A stretch of DNA of 64,000 nt from Fasciola hepatica (taxonomy: Eukaryota; Platyhelminthes; Trematoda; Plagiorchiida; Fasciolidae). The stretch is from the NCBI GenBank assembly GCA_948099385.1, contig CANUEZ040000113.1:7886501-7950500 (forward strand). The letters are read 5' to 3'. The notes beneath the pieces were generated by a model. That model saw only the letters and a program-made list of their open reading frames with translations. It did not search any database and was not told the DNA's origin. This document shows positions 11,042 to 23,513 of the stretch, piece after piece; the stretch's first letter is position 1, and every line of letters starts with the position of its first letter. Position numbers and translations under genes: made by a program.

Positions 11042-11434
11042 AGAAAAACCTCCGTTCGCGCCCTTCCCGCATCCGGCGGCCAGAAGGGGATACATCTCAC
11101 GCGTCATGATGTACGTGCAAAACTGGCAGAACACCGACCAAGTGAGAATGGTAAGTGTCACGAAAACGATTACCGTTTGAGACCCTGATATAAGTTGGTA
11201 CGGATAACACAAACAACTCCGGAACATTTAAGGGGAGAACGAAACAGAAGGATTCCCTCGATAAAAAGCACACCTCTTGGTTACCCTCATATGTACGGTG
11301 GTGCAAAATATCCTGTTATTCCACAGTGCACCTCAAAACTTGGCTCAGAAATGGAACACAAAGTCGTCTGCCAACCAGGGTTCGGTAAGTAAATTAAGAT
11401 CATAATCAGACATGAACACTGATATACGCAGCAT

Positions 11435-13650
11435 TCACATCTTCGCTATTGAGTGTGCATTCAGCATAAGCAGTGAGAGCCCTTTCGTGGAGTCAAGGTC
11501 CACTTTAGGACTTTTATAGGATTCCTGAATAAGGTTTTTGCTCAGTGGGGATCGGATAATGCAATCAGTGTTGATTGTTGTAGGGTAGTCGATAATGTGG
11601 ATGAGAGAGTACGACACACCATAGATGACGAAATATGCTGAGCGGACTTACCTGGCGGGGGAGTGCGCTTGGTTGTTAGGCTAGGCCAGACATGGGTAGT
11701 ATTGATTGGGACCTTTAGAGTGGAAGGAGGTCGGCAATTTGTAGGTCTGCTTGGTGTAGAAAAACACCGTGAAGGTCCACTAACGAAAGCCTTGCTGCTG
11801 GTAGATACTTGTGGCTGGGAAATAGAAATACGAGAGAGATAAATATATATCAAGTGGGAAAAAAACTGCAGTAGTATCAAGTATCTTGGCACTTGCCTCA
11901 ATCAGGATGATAACGTAGGAGCTCTCTTTGTACCAATAAGTCGATGGGCCGTAACCTGGAGAGGGGATGAGAAATAGAAGTGGGGTATAGGGGTGCTGGT
12001 TAGCGCAGAGGTTGGAAGGTCGCGGGTTTTGTTTTAAGTAGCCTGCGGTAGGAAAGGGATTCAGGGTGGGCGAGAGGTGTGAATAATAAAAAGCGGGCCA
12101 CCCGTGGGGCGAAGTATTACTTAGGTTATGATAGAGGTTTTTTAAAATCTAAGGTGATCGTTTAGTATGAAGGGTCGCATTATTGTGAAGGCATGGGGAT
12201 TAGTTACAGCAAGTTGACAAGAAGGGTAACCAAAAAGTGTAGAAAACGCGTGACCGGGTGGTATGTAGGGTGCAACCAGTGGACGGTGGTTTTGAGTGGC
12301 AGTATGGGTCTTGAATGACGTTCTTTCGTGCTGTGTTGCCCTCTGCACTGTAACGGTTATCCCGACTGCAAGTAACGTGTAGCCAATTCAAAATGAATCC
12401 TGAAACCAGAGCAAGATTGATTTGCAGTTCCTAAGGCAATGGATTAACAAATTACACGCGTATATAAATGTGTACAAACCTCAGCTGTACGGCCACAACG
12501 TCTAGCTACGAGGACCAGAGTTGAACAAGGGCCAATGTCAGGTACCACCGTCCCGGCAGTCCAGGTTCGAACCAAAATTATGCAACTGCACGTGAGCGAA
12601 ATTTAAACAAATGTTGGAGTGTAGTGATTGGTGCATGCTGTACTTGTTTGAGGGTCAATGATATAAAGAAAGTAGTCTAAACCATACAAGTATGTGACAA
12701 CGGCTAGAGAGGATTTTCACGCATGTACGTTACAGGCACTACTTCGCCTTGGGTACTTAGTAATAGGACATGTGGCTCGATGATTGAGTTAGAACTAATG
12801 TTGGTGTTAACTACGTGCATCTAACCTAGTTATGACGTTTTTTCTGGTTTGTAAGATGGCCCAGGCACAGATTTTTTGTGCACTGTGGACGGTCGAGTGG
12901 CTACGGCAGCCGAATGACGAAATGAGCTAAAGGAATATTGGGGCCTCGGTTGACTGGTTTGGTGTTTCTGGGTATGGTAGTTAAGCTGGTTGGGCAAATC
13001 ACACCCTCATCGGTCGTGGCCAATGTTTCTGTGATAGGCAATGGTGGAATCCAGTTAGCAAGCCCAAGGAGGGACAGCTTGTCGGGGTTAGACTCTATGC
13101 ATCTTGGTTTCTTAGGCGTTGGTTGAGGAGGCTACGTTAAAGTGCATATATCTTAGCTGGCGCCAAACTTGTGGGGACGATGTTCTTGTGAGCGTGAACT
13201 GGAACTGCTATTGAATGTGTTCTGTGCATTGTCAGACGGTGAGGAGGCAGATAGCTGGGGACGGACAATTTTTGGAGTAGCGGAATACTTGCTTGCGAGC
13301 CTAGTGAATTCCCTTAGCTGTGGGGTTCCGTCTGTAGCAATTCTAGTTTTCTTGAACCGGGATCTCGAAGCGATAGTGGATTGGTTCCTAATGAGTTCTT
13401 TGGCGGGTCCTTTGTCAGGGAATTTGAACAACAGTGAGCGGAATTTACGTTGAACTTCCTTTCGTAGCCGAATACACTGGTAGGGGTGGCGCGTCATATT
13501 ATTAGCCCTTGTGAGGCTAGTTTTTACTACTTTAAACGAGGATTTTGTCTGGTATATGAGTTACAACAGCGTTTTTCAAGTTGCTGACCCTTCGCGCAAT
13601 TTTCGAGGCAACGGCATCCAAGAAACTCCCAGCCGTGACTAGATCTTGGG
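11435..13650 (-). pseudogene. Second LINE (CR1-like) ORF1-type relic
   Basis: On the minus strand, 13640-13560 reads SFLDAVASKIARRV, then NAVVTHIPD. The segment 13497-13153 continues with PYQCIRLRKEVQRK, LLFKFPDKGPAKELIRNQS and a Ser-rich, basic tail. Farther down, 13126-12930 stays open with a Pro-rich stretch (LLGLANWIPPLPITET). At 11901-11542 another Ser/Thr/Pro-rich piece follows. The motif order equals that of the relic at 1-2165, which confirms a repeat family. Frameshifts and stops break it in several places. By family the protein would be an RNA-binding ORF1 of a non-LTR retrotransposon; no ORF2 endonuclease or reverse transcriptase is visible next to it. Confidence 0.55.
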
Positions 13651-14829
13651 CTGACGGATCTGTTGGGGGATGAGAGACTTAGGTGAGCTGAACCTACATG
13701 GACAGAGTTGTATCGCCGAAGCCATCAAACAGTGGAGATTAGGGAGATATTTTCTCTTTCATTCGTCCCACTAATGAAATCGATCAGGTCGACGGAACAC
13801 CGATTCAGTGAAAGTTTCGAAACCTTTGACCTGGCGAGTACTTTAAGTCAAGCGCTGCCAAGACCAACCTTTGAGGAGGCAGCTTGTTTCGTTGGTAGTT
13901 CCGCCACTGTAACACTGATGATGACTGCACTTGAATACTGTTACCTTCCACAATGCAAAGGTTTTTCGAGGTAAAAACGTGGAATCTTGTGGCCTTAGAT
14001 CGAAGAAATCTTCCACTGTGGAATTGCCGATAGTAAGACCTCAAAGCTAAACAGAGACCTCTTTGTATTCCAGGGAGTTTCGTTTACAATCTTTATCATG
14101 TCCAATGGGGAAAAACTGGCATGGTTGTGTTGAGCTGGACGGTAGAGTGCCATACAATACAGCAGAGTGGTGCAAGCTTTTCCATCACAGGCAGATGTTT
14201 TACCTCAGTTTGTATCCTGGGAATCAGTTTAGATTTCTTTTTCAAGAATTTCCAGGCCAATCGCTTGGGTCAAGATTCTGCTTCCTGGAGAAATCCCCAG
14301 AATTGGTTTGGGTTATGGAAACATAATAAGAAGCTGTAATTTCCGGTATTACTCTGAGCAGCCAGGCAAAAGCTATACCGATTTATTTTGGTAAGATACT
14401 TGGAGTGGTAGTTCGCCAAATGCCGTGACTCAGCCAAGGAACAATGGTAGCTTAACAGATAGACTCGCAGAGGGTGTTTTAAGGTAGGCTTGGTCCTCAA
14501 ATTACCAGAATATACTTGTGTCGATATTTTGCGATAGAAGCTCATGATCTCACAGTGCAATGGCGCGATATCAACCCTTTTAATTAACGTTTCATTATAC
14601 ATTACCAGTACCGGTAGGAATGTGAAAAAACAGTCGACATGAAGCAAAAAGCTAAAACGGAGACTTCCTGACTTTAGCCTCGCGGTGACCTCGACACTCG
14701 TTGGCTGCGGAAAACACTTCAACTGCCTGTTCGTCTTATGAAGAAGGAGGATTTTACGAAGCGTCTCTATCACAGAAATTGGCGTTTTATGTTCAACCGA
14801 TCGGTTCAGCTGAAGGATCGATCCCGAGC

Positions 14830-16560
14830 TCAGTGTGGTTTACCGCCCCCACGAAGGGTGGTTCCTAGTAAAGTGGGCCAAAAACAATACATCCTAAAGT
14901 TGTCCGCTCGGCAAGGGGTTGTTTTCTTTTATCGCGTCTTTGCTGTAATGCCTAATGTGCTTCCGAATCCCGAAATGTATCAGGGTTCGCATTCTCAAAT
15001 CTTCCAGATTCTCCCTTTGGAAGCGGCGTAGGAGGAGCCAGGATAAAACATCCGCCTCTGAGCTATATTGGACTGCTTGAATTGGTCACCTATCAACGCA
15101 GAAGGCTCGTTCTCTATTCGCGAAATCATTTCCTATCAATGAGTTTAGTCACAACCCCGTCGCTCCCAATTTTCAAGCTGTGGTCCCGTTCACGGGCAAA
15201 ATTGGAAGTAGTGTAAGGGACACCTTCGAGCTCACCAGCTCCATAAGACCTTTTTATTAGAGTTACGTCGGACCCGCTGGCCTCCAGAGCGCAGGTCTCC
15301 ACAGAGTCCAAGGGGCAGTCAGTTCGCATTGGTAACACACCTTAATTGACTCGACATTCTGGCTTTAGAGTGGCCGTACACTTATTGGGACACTGGGCGG
15401 TTTTCCCGCGTCGGCCGTACTCAGCTTATTGAGAGGATGCCCTTGCGTTGAAATGTGCATAACTCGGTCGGTAAATTGCTTTTTTGCACCGTGCAGGGCG
15501 GCGCCGTTTCTGAAAACTTGATGTTGAACATGGCTCGAAAGAAGGACTGTTGGTAGACAGATGTCCACAATTAAGACAGGAAAAACAGGCCTCGGTTATT
15601 TAACAAATGTCCAACTATTGGGTATACCGCGAGACAAGAAGCCCTGATATTCCTTCGGTGCGTGTATTCCATTACATACCGGGCACCTATTAGCTGCGCC
15701 CCCCAAAGTACTACCCTGTTTTGGCTATAACAGTTTCACTTCTGGGCGCCGGTTTTGTGCATAATTCCTCCAGTTGGATGACCGCGAGTACCCTCGGGCC
15801 TTGCTATCGGCAGCCAGTTTACCAAACCTACTTCGAGCAATCCGTGCCTCACGGGGCACTAAGTGCTACAGATCTCGGAACCTGGGTTCACCTCCTCTCC
15901 TCAAGAAATCATCAGCCGTCTTGGCCCACAAATCCTGGAGACGCGTTGGTAGCACTCGAGTAATCAGTTCCATGGTCTGCATAGAGTTGATGTCTAACTT
16001 GCGATTCATCTGTGTCAAAGCAACTTCACAGTTGAGCATTTTCAATAACAAATTGGTCAGGTCATCTGGATCTTCGGTCAGAGGCTTCAGACCTTACAGT
16101 AAGCCATTCGTCAGTAAACGAGCCACCGCCTGATCTTGCACATACAAGTCCTTTAAGACCTCTTTAGACATACAATATGCCATTCTTGGGGGCGACGTAA
16201 AGTGTTCCAAAACCGCAACTCTTGCTTGTCCCTTGCAGTAAAGCATCAAATAAAGTGAGCCCTGTTCATCCTCTAGAACTCTACCTTCGACGCTATATTC
16301 AAACCTTTTCATGAACCTCCAATACGTTGACGAACAGCTCGAAAATGACTCCAGTTCCACTCTTGGAAAATCCAAAGGATAATCAAATGTAGGTTGTGCC
16401 CTGTGACCCACGAGTGTTGTTCGTGACGTGTCGTTCTGCACATGACAGTCACCCAAGTGGCAAAAAGTTGTTCAGTGCCCATTACTTCACCCCTGATCTC
16501 ATCTCTGGCGAATAGGTTTTCTTCTTCCTCCGCGAGAGCCAAAAGTAGTTTCGCCATTTC
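14830..16560 (-). pseudogene. BEL/Pao LTR retrotransposon relic: gag, zinc knuckle, protease
   Basis: Read on the minus strand from about 16560, the sequence follows the order of fluke Pao elements. First is a gag segment with FPRVELESF, YWRFMKRFEYSVEGRV and LYLMLYCKGQARVAV. Next is the gag continuation at 16051-15866, with DINSMQTMELITRVLP and LWAKTADDFLRRGGEPRF. A knuckle-like CPVCNGIHAPKEYQGF follows near 15670. A protease-like segment at 15338-15126 has VETCALEASGSDVTLI, where a working enzyme would usually have DSGS. Near 15000-14850 lies RRDKRKQPLAERTTLGCIVFGP, which matches the linker before the Pao reverse transcriptase. Stops and shifts separate the pieces, so it is dead. Between 13.7 and 14.8 kb I could not confirm RT motifs. 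Confidence 0.75.
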
Positions 16561-17054
16561 CGTCTAGTTCCTCATTTCGCTCAGCTAACGTTGCTTATCC
16601 AACTCTAACTCGTACGCAACCTGCTGTTCCTTCAACTCAGCTAGCAATGGATCAGATCTAGCTCTACGGAAATCGAACTCATCCCGGAACGACTTGATAT
16701 ACTACAGCCTGAGCAAGAAGCATGACCAGCACCCGCCGGCAAAACGTTTGGTTCACCTGGACACTATTGTTCTTTGATCCGGAATGGTTCACCGAAATGC
16801 TGCGTAAATTCATGTCTCAGCGATGCCATGGATATTGAGCACTGTAAAATCCGGCCAATGGAATGTTCGACCGACGCGTAGCAACCGATTTGGACACAAT
16901 TGAAAAGAGGGTCGATTCCAGGTAGCAACGTTACTATGTACAAAAAATTAACCAATTTTACACCAACCATACCTCAATTGTTTTCCTTCTAGACTCTTAA
17001 GCTTCAAATTGAACAAAAAATCAAAGACTGCATGGAAAACAGTCACAACGAAGT

Positions 17055-19434
17055 TCAAGCTGAACGACCAACGCCCGACGTAGCGGCGAGGGTCCGATTT
17101 GTGACAAAGATTTGGAGCGATATGATAAATAATCGGAATTCCGGTGGAGATAGTTCGTACAAACGAAATAGCTTTGTTTGTAATATGGGTGTTGACGAAT
17201 GGAACAGGGTTTTCTGAACTCCCATACAAACCATCTCGGCCTCGGGAGTGAAATCGATCGCCTTGGCGTGGAACTTGAGTAGATCAGTCGAAGGCAAGAC
17301 GATGGAAGCATAATGGGGAGTGAAACGATGCTACTAATTCAAAATTCTGAAGAAACTGTAATTGTGTAATCTTAGGTGCAAGGAATGAGAGAATGCTGCT
17401 CACCCTGTCTGGGTGGGAAGTCAAACTGTTTGATCTATGTTGAGCCCGAGAAAGGCGAGGGTCTGGACTCCAAACACATTTACCGGGTTTCATTTGAAGT
17501 CCGTATTGCTGAAAAAGCTGATAGAGTTGCCGTGGATGGGCGGCGTACTTAGAAGGAGAGGTGCTGACAAGTAAAGTGTCGTGAAAGCAGAAAAATGCAA
17601 AAGGTAGACCTCGGAGCTCTTCGCTTGATGAAACGTTGTAACTATTGAGCAGCTTTTAGCAACCAAAAAGACACGCGTACCAAGTAGAAAACGCTGAAGG
17701 GCGTGATTATGGCGGTCCTCGGGAGTGTCTTCTTCAGCTATGCAAATTCGGTGATATGCCTCCAAGAAGTCGATCTTGGAAAGGATTGTTTTCCCAGAAA
17801 GATTTTGTGCGAAGCTACGTGTGTGTGGGATCGGATGCCTGTCGGGAACAGTGTCATTGTTTAGGGTACGATAGTCTCCACAGGTAACCAATCTCCGGAT
17901 GACCTCAGGACCATGTGCCAAGGCGGGACTCATGGGCTTAAAGATGGTCGAACGGTGCCAAGGTTGATCGTGTGTTCGAATTCCGGGAGCGCCATACGGG
18001 AGTTGTAGGGGTTGAGTCGGCTCAGTTGAAGGTGGACCTGCTGAACCCCGGTGGTGGTATGATGACGCTCGTCATGAGACACTGGTTGGCGATCAGATAT
18101 CGCTTAGAGAGAGACAGAATGTCAGTAAATGGTGATTGCTGGATCACCAGCAGAATACACAGGGAGTCGGTGCATATACCTATGCGGACTTCTCAAGGCT
18201 TGGTTGTGGTGTCTATCAGTTCGCGATCCGTGTATCACAGTTGGGTCAAAGTGTGAGAGGAAATCTGCGCAGATAATGGAAAAATGAACACCTGCCTGAA
18301 TGAAATCCCATTGAAAGCATAGTCGGTGGCCTAAATCGAGAGAGACTGACCTTTGATTGAATGTTGCAATAGTCGTAGCACTTGCAATTTCTTGTATGAA
18401 CTGAGGTGGTTTGAGGCGACAATGGTTGGGTGGAAGGATAACACCAATCTCGGTATCGGTGACGAATGGACAGCCGCTGGATTGGCCAACGACGTAAATT
18501 AGGCGACTTTCGCGTGGAGAGCCAGCCCTAGTCGTCGCCGGTACTGCCTGGCCTGGTCATCCGACTGTGAGGTAGAAGCTCGGGATGAACATGGGGAATC
18601 ACAAAGGCGCTCCTGAGAGCCGTATATGCTGTGGCACGAACGAGAAGCTTGTACCGGGCGATTTCTGGACGTCACCTAGATCGGTGATTTATTTCCAAGG
18701 GCACAGGCCGGCGAGCAGCCAGCGCCTGTACATTGCGCCGACCTGGTTGCACCAAGTGCGAACGGCTTACTCCAGGTCCAAAGTGTTGCTATCAACATGG
18801 GGCTGGTGAGGTTGGGGATAAGGACTGCGAGAACCATAGCATAGGCGATCTGGTGAGGGTGCAGGCAATGTCGCGGTGGAATTTTGCGTCTGTGGTTTTG
18901 GCGGACAATGTCATGTGAACAGAAGGTCTACCAGTCGAGTAGCATTCCAATGTGCTATCGGCATGAAGAGCAACTTCGTGAAAAGGGGTAGCGAGCTCCA
19001 GCATTGCCAGGACCTGTTTCGTAGGGAGAGATAGTTTATCGGCTCACATCTTCCGGACAATGGCATCGTCCACTTGACGTCTGGCCAGCAGGGACCGCAT
19101 GTGGCGCATAAGCTGGGACGGCATTTGTTCGCTGCGTTCCGCCGACTTGAACAGCTCACGGAGCATTTTCCCCGGAGATTTCCCGGTGAGCCTGATTATT
19201 GCCTCTTGGAGCTTCGTGTAGAGAGCTGCTGATGGAAGGAGGTCGAGGAGAACTTCCGCGTCCAAGGCGATGTCCAAAAAACGCCCCTGGACAACGTGCG
19301 AATATTTGAATCGCTCGCTGGTGGTGCGTCGAGTGGTAAATGCAACGATCGGAAGCGAAAAATCCTTCAAAGATAGTACGATCTCGTGTTTCCTTGATAT
19401 CACTAGCTCGCAAACACTGCTTGCCTGTTTTCAT
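17055..19434 (-). pseudogene. CsRn1-like Ty3/gypsy relic: gag, protease, reverse transcriptase, RNase H start
   Basis: The order on the minus strand is as follows. Gag lies at 19403-18792, with PSAALYTKLQEAIIRLTGKS, LRELFKSAERSEQMPSQLMR and, after a stop, LPTKQVLAMLELATPF. A knuckle-like segment near 18800 reads QHFGPGVSRSHLVQPG. A protease stretch near 18500-18270 has RLIYVVGQSSGCPFVTDTEIGV and later LDLGHRLCFQWDFIQAG and CADFLSHF. The reverse transcriptase at 17933-17490 has CGDYRTLNNDTVPDRHPIPH and GKTILSKIDFLEAYHRI. The catalytic box near 17600 reads CFHDT instead of a [YF]xDD box. MKPGKCVWSPDPR near 17480 and ILSFLAPK near 17380 follow, then FTPEAE near 17240. The matches and their order are clear, but shifts and lost catalytic residues mean it is inactive. 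The region just after it (16.6-17.0 kb) joins the BEL/Pao relic, which has the same orientation. Confidence 0.82.
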
Positions 19435-21631
19435 ACACTTTATATTTTATGAACAATCCTTTGCTACTTGAAGTTCTACGCGCTACCCTATCATAGCCTA
19501 TCTTAGACCCGCTTGATGCACGTGCCTGTCTCTCGTGAGCCGCAAATTGGCTCTTGTTTTCTGAGTCCGTGTGATCGCATAACTGAGGTTCCTATACGCT
19601 TCATGTTACAATTCACTTATCAACCAAGTGTCGTAGAATTACTGGATCAGTCGAGCTCTCACTTCGGGATCAGATTCGGATTTGGCTACGTATTGCCCAA
19701 AAACATGTTACAGTAAATAAATCTATTTGTCGAAGCCAAACTCGATGGTTGGTCGGGGCAAAAACTGGAAGTTTAAAGGCAACCGAGTGGATGTCAAAAG
19801 ATTCGGTGCCAGACATGGTTAGACGTGAGTTTTGGACCAAGGAAAATGACTGGTGTCAGAAGACAAAAAAAATTGAGCTGACCATTTTCGCAGTGTACTA
19901 ATCAATTTACGTTACACACTGAGTCAGAGCAAAACTATCCTAAGTGACACTAACTAACGCGAATTGGAGGAAGAATGTGGTTAGATAATTAGACAGAAGT
20001 ACCTTCAATAGAAAGGAAAGAGCCTGACAGCCTGGAAAGAACTAAAACGGTCCACCGATCACATCCAGATCTCCGATTTAACGAGTTCCAGAACGGACCA
20101 AAACCCGAAAGCAAAGTCGTGTCGGAGAGCGGACTTTATTCCAGGATTTTCGTGTTGTTTTCTATCGTGGTCACGTATGTGTATATTTTGAAAACGCGTA
20201 AACCGATTGTTTCCGTTCGAATTTTGATACACCACAGGGATGCCATGCTAAATGAACAAGATGAACATGAAAAAAGTGTGACTAGTGGATACCTACAAGC
20301 CGTATCAGTAAGGAAGAACAATAACACACACGGAGCCTGTGCCTTTGACTGCAGTTTCCTGGGCGGTTTATGGGATCATTCGGTCATCGATCGCTCGCAG
20401 CTTTCAAGGTGCAGAAAATATCCCGCATACGACCCAGGTTGCAATGCAGGGGGCCAGCTGTCTTTCCAGATGCGGCGGCAGAAGAGGCAAGGTTTGTGCG
20501 GACTGAGAGGGGAGCAACCCGTCTCGTCCAATGACTACTTTGGATCATTTAAGAAGGCCTGCTGAAGGTTACCAGGTAGTTTCCAGTGGCATGTTAAAGA
20601 TTCCAAGGAGGCTTGGTCTTCACCATGCGCGTAGTACGAAGTGACTTTTGACCCAAACTACGTACAGAGTTCCAGTCTCGCGAACATGACTGCACAAATG
20701 GCATCCTGTAACTCTATGAAGCTGAAGCCTGTGGGCTCACTGTTGGTGTACCGTCTATTTCCGAGGGTGACCGATCCATGGAAGGCTCTGCAAGCTGAAG
20801 TGGTGGAAGAGAGTAGCGACATGAAATACTGGATGTTTTGTGAAGAAGTGGTGGGCTATGACGCACTCTACCTATCTCTGAACTATGACGATGAGGCACA
20901 CGCGAGGGAGATATCCTCCGAACTCAGCAAGGCCGCACGCAGTGCGTGCGGTTCAAAAGTCTCGCTGTTATAACGCGCTTATACTGATCGCTACTCCTAT
21001 ATTTATCGAGTGTAAGTGTTGGTGCTCGCTAATGCTTCTACCGGGCTCCGGCCAACCGAGCTTTCTTTCTGTCTTTGCAGATCGTGCACGCGCGACCCGA
21101 ACGGAAGACACCACATCCGCATACTACATTTTCTGATGTTGTACGGTTTTTGTACGAAGGAATCTTTCGTGATACTCAGGCTGAATGGACTGCAGCAAAA
21201 CCGAACTTTCTCTGATCACCCAGGGGTCTATCTTCCAGACAACCGACAATACAAAACGCAAACTTTTGACTGCATATACAGTCAAGACTTGTGTCTTGAG
21301 TCCCTTCACATTCTCCAGTGGTCTATATTCCGATTCGTAGTTACTATCAGGCGCAAGACACCGTCAAGATACTATTTTGAACCCTTCCCGCTCTTCCCCT
21401 TTGGCCCAGTATCCAGTGAACGATCTTCCAGCTTACTGGTGACATTCAGATAACAAGAGAATCACAAAATCCAGGAACATTTGGGCTTCAGCCTCGTACC
21501 TGCCTCAAGATTTCAAGAACTTATAACTTTATTGTGAAGAGTGGAAAAGGACTAAGTCGCGGTAGTGACCTTAAGAAGTTTGGTAATTTTGAAAACTCGT
21601 CCTCTTTTCGAGGACGGTCCTGTGGTTTATT
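19435..21631. other. Intergenic stretch upstream of the sphingomyelinase gene
   Basis: Open frames exist on the + strand (20119-20565, 20641-20973, 21016-21453), but none shows a domain I recognise and none has convincing splice or start context. The 20641-20973 frame is even in composition and could be decayed coding sequence of a repeat. The promoter of the gene at 21632 should lie in the 3' part of this stretch; no clear core motif was found. Confidence 0.35.
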
Positions 21632-22147
21632 ATGTCAGAGGAATTTAAAGTGCTGACGCTTAATTGTTGGTGAGTTGAAAGATTGTGGTGACTTATCTGA
21701 AGGGGTGTTTTTGTACCGTCATGTACTGTTCGGAAAAACGACCGCCTAAATGCCATTGCGCAACATTTGATCGGAGGAACGTACGATGTTGTGCTTTTAC
21801 AAGAAGTATTCTGCCTTATTCATGTTGCTCATAAATTCAGATCTGGCAGGATGATGACTACCAAAAACTTCAAGATGCACTGAGTTATGTGTATAATTTC
21901 TCCAATTATTTCCACTGGTATGCTTGGAAATATATTGAGTAATCCACTCTTTTTCCTCAGTCACACCATAGGTTCCGGAATGTGTATTTTTTCGAAGTGG
22001 CCCATTGAAAATATCATGTTCCATCCATACTCGGTCAACGGATATCCTCAATTTATACACCAGGCCGATTGGTATTGTGGAAAAGGAGTAGGTCTCGCAC
22101 GTATCATCACCAAAAACGGTTTCCGGATCAATTTTTATGTCACCCAC
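21632..22147 (+). other. SMPD2: SMPD2 exons 1-4 with three micro-introns
   Basis: Exons of 38, 103, 77 and 187 bases are split by introns of 33 (21670-21702), 35 (21806-21840) and 43 bases (21918-21960). The donors are GTGAGT, GTATTC and GTATGC, and each acceptor ends in AG. Joining restores LNCWG, LLQEIWQDDDY and YFHCHTIGSGM without a stop. Read without splicing, the frames break at each junction. Confidence 0.92.
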
Positions 22148-23475
22148 GTAAGCAACCGTTGCACATAACTGTATTATTGTTGCACACAGTGTACAGTTTT
22201 GTTCTATCTTAGGGTTTAGACCGCAGACCTGCATCTACCCCAGCTGGAGTATTTTAAGATATATCTAATAGCTTGACTGATGCTCGTACTTCCTATATTC
22301 ATAAATACTGGCGTTTTCAGTTGAATTCCCGGCCTCCGTGACCTGAAGACTACGTACTTATGTGTTTGTTATCTTTCACTGATTAGTTTCATGGATCTTC
22401 CGATGCTACAAGTGTGTGAAAAACAACTTCTTCACTTTTATCCATGCACTGAGTTACGGAAACATTTATTCTGAGGCTTCTGCCAAAATCCGTTAGGTAA
22501 ACTAATTTCGTCTTCTGATTCGCATCAAACGGTATAGTCATACAATATAAAGTCACGCCCTTTCTGTTAGTATCAAGTGCCCATGATTCTCAATTATTCC
22601 CTTCCTGAGTCTCTCCATAACCTTGTAATTCATACTGAAGCGCACTAGGATTGGATGTTTAGTCCAAAAAGATATTTAGTGCCACCGTGCTATCGAACTC
22701 TCCAGGAGGCTCTTTAGCCAGCGCCACTTTGAGTGCTATTTTGTTGTTCTTAACTACAGAAGCCTGATTACTGCGATAGACGTTATCTAAGTAGCTTTCC
22801 CTGCCCGACATTCAATATGTCGTAATACTATTCTCATTTGGTCGTATCGATCATTTAGTGATGTTCGTCTCTGGGTTGAAATTGTTTGCTTGCAAAGATA
22901 CACTACCGTCCTTTCGGAGGAGATGATTTGTTTGTGCTTGTCCACCGACCGCAAAATCTGGGACTTTTTGAGCGCTACTGCAAGAAGCGCTGCAGTAAAT
23001 GAAATATAGTTTCTCCGTAAATTGAGAAAACGTTGGTTTAATCGCCAGCTTTGCCTGGTCGTGTTAGATCTGCAAACACGGACTAAAAAAACAAAACACT
23101 TTGGTTACGTGTACAAATACACACCGCTAGAAAACCGTGTCACTTGCTCATTTCAGTACGACCTGTCAGTGGCCTATACACGGCTAGCAGTGATTTTATT
23201 GTTTGTAATTATCGACTTTGACATGTTTGAATTTTTAGGGATTTCTTACTATAATATGTAATCGGTGCTCATACAGGATGAATAAACAAATTTATTATCA
23301 GTTAGCACAAAACAACTATATACGCAAATTGTTTTGGCACATCTCTAAATGAACTTGTTACATGGTATTCAGTGGAGTTTTATTCGGACTTAGATTGTAT
23401 TGTTTTGATTTCTGTCACGAAGGGATAAATAGGACACTTTATATGCCTTCAGAACACAAAAGCGCTACCGGAAAA

Positions 23476-23513
<38 letters not shown>

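Larger units (their letters stand above)
8590..11430. other. C/T-rich repeat-like DNA without a recognisable gene
   Basis: The + strand is rich in short C/T runs, like the reverse complement of the ORF1 tail regions at 1-1200 and 11.4-12.4 kb. It may be related retrotransposon debris in the other orientation. No domain can be named. Two irregular (ATT)n runs lie at 10628-10674 and 11006-11041. Confidence 0.4.

Noticed and set aside
11985..12045. Possible tRNA gene (TTAGCGCAGAGG A-box-like)
   Set aside because: No matching B box at the right distance and no acceptor stem; it lies inside the ORF1-like relic.
20119..21453. Several + frames as upstream exons of SMPD2
   Set aside because: The SMPD2 N-terminus is complete at 21632 by family alignment, and no acceptor and phase join these frames to it.
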